Source of the DNA: Sipunculus nudus
Taxonomy: Eukaryota > Annelida > Sipuncula > Golfingiida > Sipunculidae
Direction of reading: 5' to 3'
Assembly (NCBI GenBank): GCA_026874595.1
Contig: CM049315.1
Span: 13,332,664-13,396,663, forward strand
DNA length: 64,000 nucleotides
Notes under the pieces: generated by a model
Told to the model about the DNA's origin: nothing
Database searches by the model: none
What the model saw: only the letters and a program-made list of their open reading frames with translations
Translations under genes and position numbers: made by a program
Part shown: in pieces, positions 1-11,626 of the stretch
Layout of the letters: each line of letters starts with the position of its first letter
Position numbering within the stretch: the stretch's first letter is position 1

Positions 1-1600
1 CAATGTTATAGCCAAAGCGTATTGCTTCAAATGAAAAATTGAACTGTAACATTTCCTGTTTGAACTGTCACATAATACAAGAATATTTGCCTTACATATT
101 CATTATAGTCAATGTTAAATTTGAAAGATAAAGTTATTAATCAGAGTGAATTATTATTTTTTTATTTATTTATAAGTCAACCATTCTGAATTTCGATTCG
201 AACATCAACTTTTTTATGACATAGTCAGGTGTAAATAGGCAATGAAATATGCAAAATCCCCTGATAGAACCAAGCCACCAGGGGTGGATTAAGAAGGTGG
301 CTGCCTGGGCTGCAGCCAGGGGCCCTGATATTTAGGGGGCCCCAAAAATAAGTAAAAAATTGTGAAACAAATGTCATTGCTAGTTTGATTTGATGAGGAC
401 GGAAGATGCCGAATATCGTTAATGCGATATGTGTTAGATAATTAGAACTTTAATTTTTTTTTATGTTGCGGTGGGAAAATTCTTCTTAATAAAGTTGATA
501 GCAGATAATAATAATCATTAATGAAAATGTAATAAAATCGCTCACTTCTATTATATTTTCTCTTTATGTACTACGATACATGGCTTTGTTTTTCTGACAC
601 ACCATATTTGTAATACCCTTCCGGTAACGCTGATGTTACCTGGATTCCCATGTAAATCAAGTTATGGCTACATTACAGATATGTAATGATTCAACAAAGT
701 GATAGTTTTTGTTTCATGCTCACTGTAACTAAGATATTGACAAAAAGTGAAAAAAACTAGTGTTCCAACTGAACTAATGTGTACATCTTTTGTAAGAAAG
801 TAACTCACGTGTCAAATGAAAAAGTTAAACTGGATAAAGATGGGTCATTTGCTAAAGAGACTAAGAGGCGTGTGCCTCATAAAATCTGTTCATGTAATTT
901 TTAGGTGCTCCGAAATATAGTAAATTGTACTATAATATAAGTAGAAATATAGTAAATTGTACTGTTTGGCATGAAACTTTTATAAAATTACCTGCAAACG
1001 ATACTATTTGAAAAATTTATTCTGATTTGGATTCAGTGCAGCAGTAGAGAATCCCTAACTAACTCGAGATCGACCTTCTCAATCGATCAGTGTTTCACTA
1101 TACCTCTAAAACCTGTCATTAACCTCAGAATTATTCAGCACATCCACGCGATTTAGTTGTTGTATCACTTGTGTCACTGCATGAGCAGGTCATCAAACAT
1201 TCCTTTAGATAATTCCTTTTTTTTTTGCATAAATCATGGAAAAATTGGAAATTGTTCTTCGGGTTCCAGGTCCTTAATGGTTTACACACTCGTGACTGCC
1301 GGGTAACGCTGGTCAACGAGTATATAATTACTGTTCGTAATCTGTTGTCCAGTTGTCTGTATTTATTTTGCCACTTTTAGTTTAGTGCATGGGTGGGAGT
1401 AGAAATATCAAGGAGTAGGGGTATAAAGAGATACGATTAAAAGACTGTTAGAGAAAATCACTCCAAAGGCCAAACGCTGGATTTCTCCAGTCTTTGGGGT
1501 ACACAGAAACAGTTTTGATTCAATTCATCTAACGAATTCATTGATCATTAATACCGATAAGAATAAACAAGTTTATGGACGTCGTGTTGTCTTTATTAGA
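1..1600. other. Non-coding, nothing recognised
   Basis: No convincing ORF or splice-linked exon. Short ORFs here have no recognisable motif. A GC-richer patch near 282-345 (CAGGGGTGGATTAAG, ending TTAGGGGGCCCC) looks like a repeat fragment. Confidence 0.6.
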
Positions 1601-1604
1601 TCTA

Positions 1605-1606
<2 letters not shown>

Positions 1607-1669
<63 letters not shown>
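1607..1669. repeat. (TA)n microsatellite
   Basis: Uninterrupted AT dinucleotide run of 63 bases in the left repeat-rich region. Confidence 0.95.
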
Positions 1670-1672
<3 letters not shown>

Positions 1673-1859
1673 GAATGTAGCTGTCTAGGGAGATCAGCGA
1701 AAGTGTATTACTTTCCTTACGCTGGCCCTACCCCTAAATAGTTCTTAAGTCTGAAAAGTGCCATAAAATGATGCAATAATAAGTATGTCAATAATCATAA
1801 TGCACATTCTTAGTATTACATAATATGGAAAAGTTCATAAGATTGCAAATCGGTTTAAC

Positions 1860-2790
1860 ATAATTTCTGTGAGCACCAGATCCGTTGCTATGGCAAAGCA
1901 TTAGGGAAAATCAGGATTTTCAGAAAATACATATATTCTAACTAAATGTGTCTTCTATAAGTCTATTTATATATGCTTAAAGTTGTGTGGTTCATGGCCA
2001 ACAAGATATGGTTCATTTAAGGTCACCTTAATGCAAAATCATAGCCGTTGCTACGGCAACATAGTCATGGACATCATGAACATAACAGACTTACAAAATA
2101 GGGATAGTCTATATAACCTCTTGGCCAGCATGGACCCCCTCGCCTTTAGAAAATAATTGAAACCACGTTTTCTATTTAGCCAGGAACCACAACTCTCAGA
2201 ATTTGCTTGTTTGCCAATGATGGTTGTGGCCATGCTGCCTATAACCATGGCAACATAGTGAAGAATTTTTTTTTAATTTAAAAATTCTTTTTTTTTTTAC
2301 AAATCAAATTTGAAACATATTATAAGCTGCCTGATAAAGTACAATCTAAATCCAGGTCATTTAAAGTCACGGTCATGCAAAATCATGGCCGTTGGTATGA
2401 CAAGTATTGGCAGAAAATCACCATAGATATGACAGACTTACAAAATTGGGTTAGCCCATATAGTCTCTGTGTCAGCATTGGCCCCCTGCCTCCCCATTTG
2501 GCAGTAATTGTTACAACATTTTTTAGTTAGTCAGGTACCTCGGCTATCAGAATCTGCTTGTTTGCCATTGATCTGCTGCTGTTTTGGCATGTTGCGATGG
2601 CAGCATACTAATGTAAATGTTAAGATTTTTAAAGAAAAGTTAATTTATTTGTTACTATACAAGATGAAAACATAATAAACGTGCCAATATAAACATATTT
2701 GAAGCTGCCAGGTCAAGTACAATCAATAACCTAGGTCATTTAAAGTTACAGTAATACAAAATCATGGCCGTTGCTATGACTACGTAATGG
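1860..2790. repeat. Degenerate tandem repeat, about 345-380 bp unit
   Basis: The block 'ggtcatttaaagtcac' followed by 'gcaaaatcatggccgttg' occurs near 2011, 2355 and 2733. Each is followed by a 'gacagacttacaaaat' segment in the first two units and a 'cagcat.g.ccccct' segment. About two and a half copies. Confidence 0.7.
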
Positions 2791-3879
2791 CAGAAGGTCG
2801 TTCTAGTCCTTCCAAAGCCGACATTGCTGTAAACTCATACAACAAACACCTGTATAAACTCATATTACACGTACTTGTATTATTTAGTAATATATTCATA
2901 TGGCAATTTTAATGTGGTGTCGCATGATCATTATCCCTGTAATATTTGGTGCTGAAGGCTGCAACATTTCCTGAAATATTTGGTAACACTCATGACATCG
3001 TGTATGGAAAGATATCAAACGACATCGCTAACGACATAATTTGAAGTTCCGAAGAGACGGTGTCTTAAAAGGGACTTGTTTAAAATTTATACTCAATAAT
3101 TCCCCTTCTTAAGGAAATGTTCATTATAACATGAAAGCCAAAAAGGTAATACTTTATGACTAATATTGGTAAAATAAGGAAAAGATCATCTCAGCCCGCA
3201 GAAAGTAGGTCAAAACAGGTGGCGCCACCAAAAGCTTATTTTTGCATATTCATGACACGATAAAAAGTCTTTTAAAGTTTCATGATAATGGCTGCAGCGT
3301 CTTTTGAGATATTTGGGAAGAGATGGTGGACGATGAAGAGTGAACGCCGCGCAAGCGCATAAGTTCACAGGGTGAACTTAAAATAGCAGGTACCCCCATG
3401 TTTGGAGGGGGGATCTTAGTTCCCCGAAATGCAAAATCTCCAGTGTAACTGTTTTTCAAAACCTGACCATTGGACACAATATTGGTCATATCATGCATAA
3501 TCAGTTACCAAGACAACGCGCTGTATAAATGAGATTTTATAAATATATGATATCCTGATAATGAATCAAAACAAAATCATAATGCTTGGAAAGATAAATC
3601 TGTAGTTGTAAGGGCAGCTTTCTATGCGGGTCCAAACGATTATCATGTCAAATAAATAAATAAATGTTCCCTTCTGCCATATATACTGTATGCTAGAACA
3701 ACATTCCCTTTGCTTTTTTGTTTCCTGTTTAGCTTTGGTTTTTTAACCATCTCTGCTGATCTTTAGTTTCTTTTCTTTTATTTTTTTGCTGAGGTAACCA
3801 GAAATTATCAGTTTATATAGATTTAAATTTGTAACTTTTTCACAACTAGCCTTTATTTCCCTAAAATTCATGTGCACAA
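2791..3879. other. Non-coding, nothing recognised
   Basis: Lies between the 345-380 bp tandem repeat and the LINE. It contains one isolated GGTGGCGCCACC word (3220), like the core of the 58.8-59.7 kb repeat, and no gene. Confidence 0.55.
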
Positions 3880-3891
3880 ACGCATAAAATT

Positions 3892-5092
3892 CATGTTGAC
3901 AAACGCATCGAGGCCCTAGAACGACAAATGCTGGACGTGCTTGAGAGGGTCGAGAAACTTAAACAGGAGAATCGGCAGCTGAGAAAGCAGTGCAGCAAGC
4001 TGGAGGACCAGTCAAGGAGACATGTCATCTTCCATGGTATACCGGAAAAAGAGCGGAAAGAATCCTGGAAGGAGTGTGAAAAGTACGCTCGGAAATCTTG
4101 CGCTTCTGAAGAAGCAACTGATTTTCACACTGCCTGTTTTGACCGTTTATGATACATTTAGACACCAGATGGCAGTTCGTTGTCCGCTGAAATAAAGTGC
4201 GTATGATGTGACAAGCAGCCAACCAGATGCCAATTAACAAACACTCGACAGGCATCCTTGCTCCGCCCATAGCTGCGCTTCAAGCGCCGCTTGATGAGAG
4301 TTTACGGTCGAATTTTAATTGCTCCCTCTGCATTCTCGCATCATCGACCGATTCGATTATGACTGTGTTAGCGTAGCCATGTATCTGTTGTTTGCAGAAC
4401 TGAAACCAGCCAGCGAGGTGTGCAGGGAGCCTTTGTTGTTACATTTCGTTTTAATTACAGCTCACCGGCCCGGCATCCTGTGCCAAAGGCCCTAAGCAAG
4501 CCACGTGCGGGGCCATTCTCTCTGAGCCTGTAGCCTTTTCAGATGGTTACCGGGGCGATGAGCTGTCACTCAAAACGAAATTAACAACATTGGCTCCGTG
4601 TATTCCTCGCTTGGCTGTGTGTTCCAGCACAAGGTCTCATCTGATTGGACAAAATACAGTGCTCCCCTCTGGTGTAGCAATTCAGGATAAAGGTCAAAAC
4701 AAACAGCGCTTACGATATATGTAGTAGGCCTATTGGTAAAGCGCTGTGTAAAGAGCGTATGTGAACAGAAAATCAGGAAAGTAGTAAAGGAAAAGATTTA
4801 GATAGACTGTGAGACTGATGATGAGTTAAAAGTTGAATGAGCACATAGACTGCCAGTAAAACCCAGTAAAGGCAAACCAAGACCTATCATTGTTAAGTTT
4901 GGTAAATATAAACAAAAAGAATTGGTCTTAGAACAGGCTAGAGTAAAGCTGAACAATTCAGATATTCAGATTGCTCATGACTATAGTGAAGCTGTGAGGA
5001 GAGTCAGAGGGTACCTAATTCCTCACATGATTGAAGTCAGGAAAGAAAGTTATGCATATATGTCTTATGACAAATTGATAATTGATAATTAG
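3892..5092 (+). pseudogene. LINE ORF1, split by a 672-bp insertion
   Basis: The 5' part reads DVLERVEKLKQENRQLRKQC, a coiled coil, then RRHVIFHGIPE, the start of an RNA-recognition fold. It is broken at 4084 by an inverted-repeat element and resumes at 4758. The 3' part has two stops and then HRLPVKPSKGKPRPIIVKFG, ELVLEQARVKLNNSDIQIAH and VRGYLIPHMIEVRKE, typical of LINE ORF1 C-terminal domains, ending DNStop near 5092. Confidence 0.8.
4086..4757 (+). mobile_element. CGCTC-terminated inverted-repeat element, copy A
   Basis: 672 bp, with ends CGCTC...GAGCG flanked by TA on both sides, inserted in LINE ORF1. It aligns with the reverse complement of copy C (9251-9832) over nearly its whole length and with copy B (6762-7049) in part. 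It encodes nothing. The TA flanks and short inverted ends suggest a non-autonomous DNA transposon of Tc1/mariner type; the class is an inference. Confidence 0.7.
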
Positions 5093-5379
5093 ACATATAT
5101 CTGGGATTTTTCAACTAATGATAAGAAACTTCTGAAAGGAAAGGAATAGGGAATAGGCCAGGGTCGATGTCAGTTTGAAGCTTGTGTAAATAATTTGATG
5201 ACATGTTACGTTTATATTGCAGATTATGAGGAACAGAATGTTCAGCTAACAGAAAATAACCCCTCAACTCCAACTGCACTTACTAACCTAGAGGATGAGA
5301 CAGCACATCATGTACAGGTAAGAAGTGAATATAATACACATACTAATTGTATTATTTGTCCTGATGATGATAATGAAAA

Positions 5380-6761
5380 CTGTCAAATAGATGTAATAAC
5401 ACTAGCAACATGGAATGCACATGGACCTAAGAACAAAATTAAATCAGTAGAAGCTAAAGAATTGATAAATAATCACAGTATTGTATGTATCACTGAGACA
5501 TGGGCAACCACGGATGATGATTTTTTTTTCTGATGCATTCTACGGGTACTATGGTTATGCAATAGCCAGGAAGAGTACAGGGAGAGGAGGGGTCATAGTT
5601 TACGGGCAACAGAAATTAAAGGGTATGATAAAGAATATTATTAAGTATGCAGATATCATCATATTGATTGCGAATGGTACTTTAATTAATGAAGATAACG
5701 ATTTGGCCATAGTTTGCTGCTACATTGCGCCAGCAGGTTCATCATTCTACTTTATGAAGATGAAATAAATGGTATAAATAGGCTGGAAAATTTATTTGTA
5801 GATACTTTAGCAGAATTCAATAAATTGAACTTAATTCTCCTTGGTGAATTTAATGCTAGAACTGCAAGTATAACATATTTTATTGAGGATGACAATACAA
5901 ATAATATTGGATATGTATACTTTAACACAAACACAAACACCACGCAGGTCAAAGGATAGTATTGTCAATGCTTTCGGAAGGAGTCTGATTCAGTTATGTT
6001 ATTCCTTTGAAGTACAGATTATCAATGGGAGAATTGAACCAGATATACCAGGAGACTTTACGTGTTTAACATCTTTTGGTAGCAGGGTAGTTGATTTTAT
6101 AATTGTCAGTAGTTGTCTACTTCATATGGTAGATCGATTCTGTGTATTATCAGATGATCCCTCCGATAACTTTCCTTTAAGCTGTTCATTTAACATTATG
6201 AGACCAAGTAAAGAGTTTTTGAATGGACATATAAGCGAACTGACAAAATGGGTAAAATTTTATCAGACTGATGGATAAAACATACAAATACTGTATTTCA
6301 AAATCAAATAGAATGTGCATTATTTTTCAGCACATTTAATGAAACCTTAGAAACATATCCCGACAAAGCAAGTGAGGCATTGGTTAGTATTTATCAAAAT
6401 ATATTCTCCAGAAATAATCAAAACTTCCAAGACAGCATGAAACTAAAGCAACCAAAATGGTGGGACAAAGAATGTGAATTTTGGAAAAATTAAATAGCTT
6501 CGAATAAGTATAGATGTACATTATCAGATGGCGACTTAGTTAATTATCAACATACAAAACGAAGGTTTAAAAAGTTATGTGAAGAAAAGAAGGCAATCAT
6601 CCAAGCCTCAGAGTTGCAAAAGGTGATAGGTGCAAAAAACCCTGATTCCATGTGGAAAAACATAAGATTTTTAAATAAAAAGAAAATTGTTACAACTAAA
6701 GAACCGGAACGTTGGTAAAAACAATTTAAGGAAATTTTGAATTCATCAAAGCATGAAATTA
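5380..6761 (+). pseudogene. LINE ORF2 endonuclease remnant
   Basis: Read across at least three frameshifts (near 5529 in a T run, near 5745 and near 5940). Motifs: TLATWNAHG, VCITETWA, RGGVIVYG, LILLGEFNARTA, SRVVDFIIVS and SDNFPLSC. In working APE-type endonucleases the last two motifs normally read GDFNA and SDH. Here Asp is replaced by Glu and His by Asn, so the catalytic site is damaged. The part after the endonuclease (WWDKECEFWKN, FKKLCEEKKA, PDSMWKNI) is the linker that precedes a missing reverse transcriptase. Confidence 0.82.
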
Positions 6762-7049
6762 ATCAATGTTGTTCATTTCGCTTCGAGTGACAGCTCATCG
6801 CCCCGCAACCGATTGAACAGGCTACAGGCTCAGAGAGAATGGCCCCGCACGTGGTTTCTGGGCGGAGCGTGATGCCTGTCGAGTGTTTGTTGCCTGGCAT
6901 TTGGTTGGCTGCTAGTCACTTCAGCAGTTTTTTTCAGCAGACAGGCCCACCACCTGGTGTTTAAGTGCATCATAAACGGTCAAAGCAGGTAGCTGGAAAA
7001 TCAGTAGCTTCTTTAGAAGCGCATGATTTCCGCTGCCTTGGGAGCGTAC
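6762..7049 (-). mobile_element. CGCTC element, copy B, internally deleted
   Basis: Matches copy C from its 'tgttcatttcg..gagtgacagctcatcgcc' segment through 'gcctgtcgagtgtttgtt' to the GGGAGCG end, but lacks about 170 bp at one end and a large middle part. It abuts the truncated LINE ORF2, so the LINE's 3' loss and this insertion may be linked. Confidence 0.65.
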
Positions 7050-8237
7050 ACGGTCCTCTTGAGATAGGTAGAACAGGTACACAAGCTTCTGCTTAATCAA
7101 TGGTAGACATATATTTATCGATAGCTTATTAGACTTAACCATTTTTTCAGCATATTTCTGTAGTAAATGGACCGCTCTGTTATGCAGCAAAAATATCCCA
7201 AATTTGGATAGATGCAGTGTAAAATGCATAAAATGCTCAGAAAAATACTGCTCTGCAATAAACTAATATACGTTTGCTGATTAGCTTAGAGGTCGTTTAA
7301 TTATTCAGTGTAAGAAAAGTTTCCGTTTGCAGGCCTGTATACAAAGGGTAATGTTGTACTTGGATAAAAAATTATCCCATGCTTGGGCCTCATGTCCAGG
7401 TTTCTACGCTGTATAGCTTTTTTTCTCCTTTACGTTCAGGAAGCAGTTTTTCTTTGAATGGGCGATACATTGTGGTAATGTTTCTTCGCTCGTATTTTTT
7501 TTTTCGGAAAGCTGCCCCTTTTAAACAGAGATCAGTTAAGTTTTTACATTTTGATTTTCTCTTCTTTGTCTATAAATATATTTTACCTTTGCCCGGACAC
7601 ATTGCACTCATCACTTCGACAAGGAAAATAAGGTTGTATTTTTTATCAAAACATCTCCACTGCATCTCGTAAAAGAAAATACTATACATAGCAAAAATAT
7701 TTACAAATTATTATGTGTTTCAATAATGGTCATTAAGAGATTTACATTTTAAATTCTTTGTTTCTGCTTAATTCATGCTGGTGACACTGAAAATGATATA
7801 AAAATAGATCACAATGAAATACATTTATCAGGTGTAGAAATATATACAAAGAATAACTTTCACATACAAAAAGATACAACGTATAATCATTCATGAGTTG
7901 CACTACGTCTCATTATTGTCTGTTCAACGAACACAGCTTTTTCAAAAAGGGACTACATAGGCCTATCATAGTTACAGTTTATAATATACATATACGTACA
8001 AAGACTGTATAATGTCTGTTGCAAGCACCAATGAAATAAAACAACAAGGACCAACATTTCTAGTTAAGTACTCTTGCGACATATTTTTAAATAGGCCTCA
8101 GAAATCACACATTTATTTATAAATTATATATTAGATACTTTGTTCAATTAATGGGTCAGCAGTATTTTTACCCAGTAATATTATAAAATCCGCTTGCTTA
8201 TCCCATATAGCAGGCGGTCTGCTGGTCAGTTATCACG
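7050..8237. other. Non-coding interval, possible 3' UTR at its right end
   Basis: No gene seen. The minus-strand AATAAA at 8112-8117 could end the giant gene's transcript. Confidence 0.5.
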
Positions 8238-8580
8238 CTGTACATCGCCTGCTACATTGGGCAAACAAGCGGAAATTTCAAAACAAGATACAATAACCAC
8301 AAAACATCACGCACAATGAACGATACGAAAAGGAAACAGAATTTAAAATACATCAGGAATCTAGGACGAAACAACATTAGCCATTCAATCAGCTGGGAAA
8401 TTATAAAAAAATCCAGCAGAGCGAAGAGAGCATCGGCGCAATTGTAAGATCTGTATTGAAGAGAAGTACCACATATTGCACAACAAAAGCGACCACACAC
8501 AGTATAGTCTGAACAGGCGCAGTGAGCTTATTTCGAAGTGCTGCCACTCCTCAAAACAATCAAACTGTGCTAAAAAGAAA
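8238..8580 (+). mobile_element. Penelope-like element remnant: GIY-YIG domain
   Basis: Translating with one frameshift near 8440 gives CYIGQTSGNFKTRYNNHK, RNNISHSISWEIIKKSS, then NCKICIEEKYHILHN and SLNRRSELISKCCHS. This is the GIY-YIG endonuclease with its C-terminal zinc-finger-like part, as found at the end of Penelope-like retroelements. It is truncated and has stops. It lies 233 bases past the stop of the giant gene, antisense to it, and could sit in its 3' UTR. Confidence 0.72.
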
Positions 8581-8812
8581 CAACAGGGACAGCAGGGTGC
8601 CTGTGATGGGCAACAGTTACCTGATGGTCGCCGGAGTTTAAACACCATCTTCACCTAATATATATAATCTGAGACTTGCCATATAAAAATATCTTTATGT
8701 TAATTTCAAACATTCCAATCTTCACGAAACATTTTCTGATTACAAGCGAACGGCAGATCACTATCTAAGCACATGTAACAAATCATGAGCAACTGATGAA
8801 GAAACGAGTCCT

Positions 8813-9096
8813 TCAGTTGGCTGGGACGTTCACTGGTTCTTGTTTCATAGTGTACAGTCCAGACGGCGCCACTGCCTTGACAGTAACGTATATCGAAGAA
8901 TCCGGAACTAGTTTCGCATGCGTGAACACCAGCTGCGTCTCTAGTGTTTCAACGGCAGGAAGTACGTCACTGGAACCGGCTAATGTTCCCGCGGTGACTT
9001 CATAAACCATATCACCCGGTTCACCGGTCGTGAACACGTTTGACCAGTCAAGGTGAAGATAGGAGCTGTTATGCCACCCGCCACTCCCAAACGATC
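8813..9096 (-). CDS. Exon 29 (last): C-terminus and stop
   Basis: 284 nt (residues 3485-3578 plus TGA), phase 1 in. It reads [53 protein letters not shown] and ends VNVPAN. It is a final FN3-like repeat with no membrane anchor. A candidate AATAAA (minus strand) lies at 8112-8117, which would give a 3' UTR of about 700 nt. Confidence 0.87.
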
Positions 9097-9829
9097 CTGA
9101 AAAATATCGATAAATTATGAAATATGTTTTCTTATTGCATTTAGAAATTTCTCTCGAACAGTCGTCATTTCCGGCCAGTTATAAATTTATTTAACGTTAA
9201 ACGTGATGTTATTTTAAAATAATAACCGGATATTAATTATATATATGTAACGCTCTTAACACAGCGCTTTACCAACAGGCCTACTACCTATATCATTGTG
9301 CTGGAACACACGGCAAAGCGAGGAATACACGGAGCCAATGTTGTTCATTTCGTTTTGAGTGACAGCTCATCGCCCCGGTAACTGTCTGAACAGGCCACAG
9401 GCTCAGAGAGAATGGCCTTAGACGTGGTTTTCTTGGGGACTTGGGCACATAGGACGCCCGGCCGGTGAGCTGTAATTCAAACGAAACGTAACAACAAAGG
9501 CTGCGTGCACACCTCGCCGGCTGGTTTCAGTTCTGCAGAACACAGATACATGGCTACGCTGAAACAGTCATAATGTCATAATAGAGGGAGCAATTGAAAT
9601 TCGACCATAAACTGTCATCAAGCGGCGCTTGAAGCGCAGCTATGGGCGGAGCCAGGATGCCTGTCGAGTGTTTGTTAATTGGCATCTGGTTGGCTGCTTG
9701 TCACATCATTCGCACTTTTTTTTTCAGCGGACAGCGAACCGCCATCTGGTGTCTAAATGTTTCATAAACGGTAAAAGCAGGCAGCGTGAAAATCAGTTGC
9801 GTTTCTAAGAAGCGTAAGCTGCCTCGGGA

Positions 9830-9889
<60 letters not shown>

Positions 9890-10423
9890 TGATTTTCTTC
9901 ATAAATATATATTATACTGATAAGAAAAATTGTTCAGAGGAATAATCCGACTATGTGGAATTTTGGCTTTAATTGTTTTAGACTAAATTATTCATGACTG
10001 CCAAAGCCCGTTGTTCATGGTGGTATCTTAGCGTTGTTCAAGGTGGTATCTTAGCGACGAGTTATCTTATATATGCAGAAGGCCTAAAGTTAAGTGTTAA
10101 GGCAGATAGGGCTGCCATATAATAATAATAATAAAGTTAAAAACACATTGGCCTAACAGGTGGTTGTTTTTAAGAATGGTTTTAATAGCCATTTCAATCC
10201 ATCACACACAGAGATCACTAAATGAAAAAGAACTCGCAAAACATGAAAGATAATTAACAGAGATTCACTATCACCTTCTCCACAACCCGGCAGTCGAAAC
10301 ATCCATAACCACGTCAGACAGTGAAACATGTGCCTAGCCAAGAAAATGGTCACCATAAGCACCAAATAAAGAACCTCTCAACTAACGTTCCATTTAAACC
10401 TGTTGCCATATAGACCATTCGTG

Positions 10424-10479
<56 letters not shown>

Positions 10480-11029
10480 CCTGAGCTGGTGGGAGGGGTG
10501 TTGCTGTATACGAGGTCCACAGTCACTGGTTCGCTGACTTGGCCTGCCATATTCACTGCCTCAACTGAAACTTTGTATGTATTCAAAGCCGACATACTCA
10601 GCCCTGTGATCTTCAACTAAAAATATTCAAATAAATTTCATCTATAAAATAACTCACTGTGTTTGGTACTTCCATTTGTTATACTACGTTTAATATATTT
10701 TCTACATCGTTTTATAATACAAAAGTTTAAGTTTATAGCAATGTAATTACACGTGTACACTACGATTCAGATATGCATTTTTCAGCGTTACAATTATTTA
10801 TTGTTTAAAACTTGCCAAACATGTGGAGTGAATTAACTTTAAAGTTACCATTTGATGATAGTTGATTAAAAAAACAAATATATGTACATACCTGTTGTTG
10901 TTGGCCAATATTCAAGGAATCAAGGAGACCTTCGATCTTAACCTGACAAACAAATAAAAGAAAACAATGTCGCACGAAACCATAATATATATATAAATAT
11001 ATAAATGTTTGTAGATATGTATTTATATA

Positions 11030-11120
<91 letters not shown>

Positions 11121-11570
11121 ACGGAGTGCATATAAAAGCGGCCCGAACTGTCTCGCTAGTGAAGCTTGCTTTCTAGTGAAGTGATTGGAATGCCGTACAT
11201 GTCCACCAACACGGGTCCGAATCTGGCTCGGCCAAATATTTTCCCCTCGAGCAAATGTTAACGTAACGTAATACGGTATGAGGGCTCATTCCGGATAACG
11301 CTAAATTTTGGGGTCCGAGGAATGGTGGCTTCAAGTAACTGAAGAAAGTGTGACTCCTGGGATAATTCATTTTTTTCTGAAAGCAGAACGCTCTTGAGAG
11401 GAGGAGTGTAACATGGTGCATATAAAGGCGGCCGAGCTGTCTCCCTAGGAAAGATCGCTTCTGGCAAAGTGGTTGGATCGCCGGATATGTGCGCCATACA
11501 CATGGTTTCGAAACTGGGATCGGCCCTTTATTTTCCCATGAGCAAAGTATTTATGTAACATGATATATAA

Positions 11571-11626
<56 letters not shown>

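Larger units (their letters stand above)
3880..6761 (+). mobile_element. Degenerate non-LTR (LINE) retrotransposon
   Basis: Two remnant ORFs in the order expected for an ORF1-ORF2 LINE: a coiled-coil/RNA-binding ORF1 (about 3892-5092) and an APE-type endonuclease-led ORF2 (about 5380-6761). Both carry stops and frameshifts. No reverse transcriptase domain remains: the sequence stops where a second copy of the CGCTC element (6762-7049) begins. No poly-A tail or target duplication is visible. It is inactive. Confidence 0.8.

Noticed and set aside
3928-4152. Apparent small host gene with a coiled coil
   Set aside because: It is the 5' part of LINE ORF1; the rest resumes after the inserted element at 4758.
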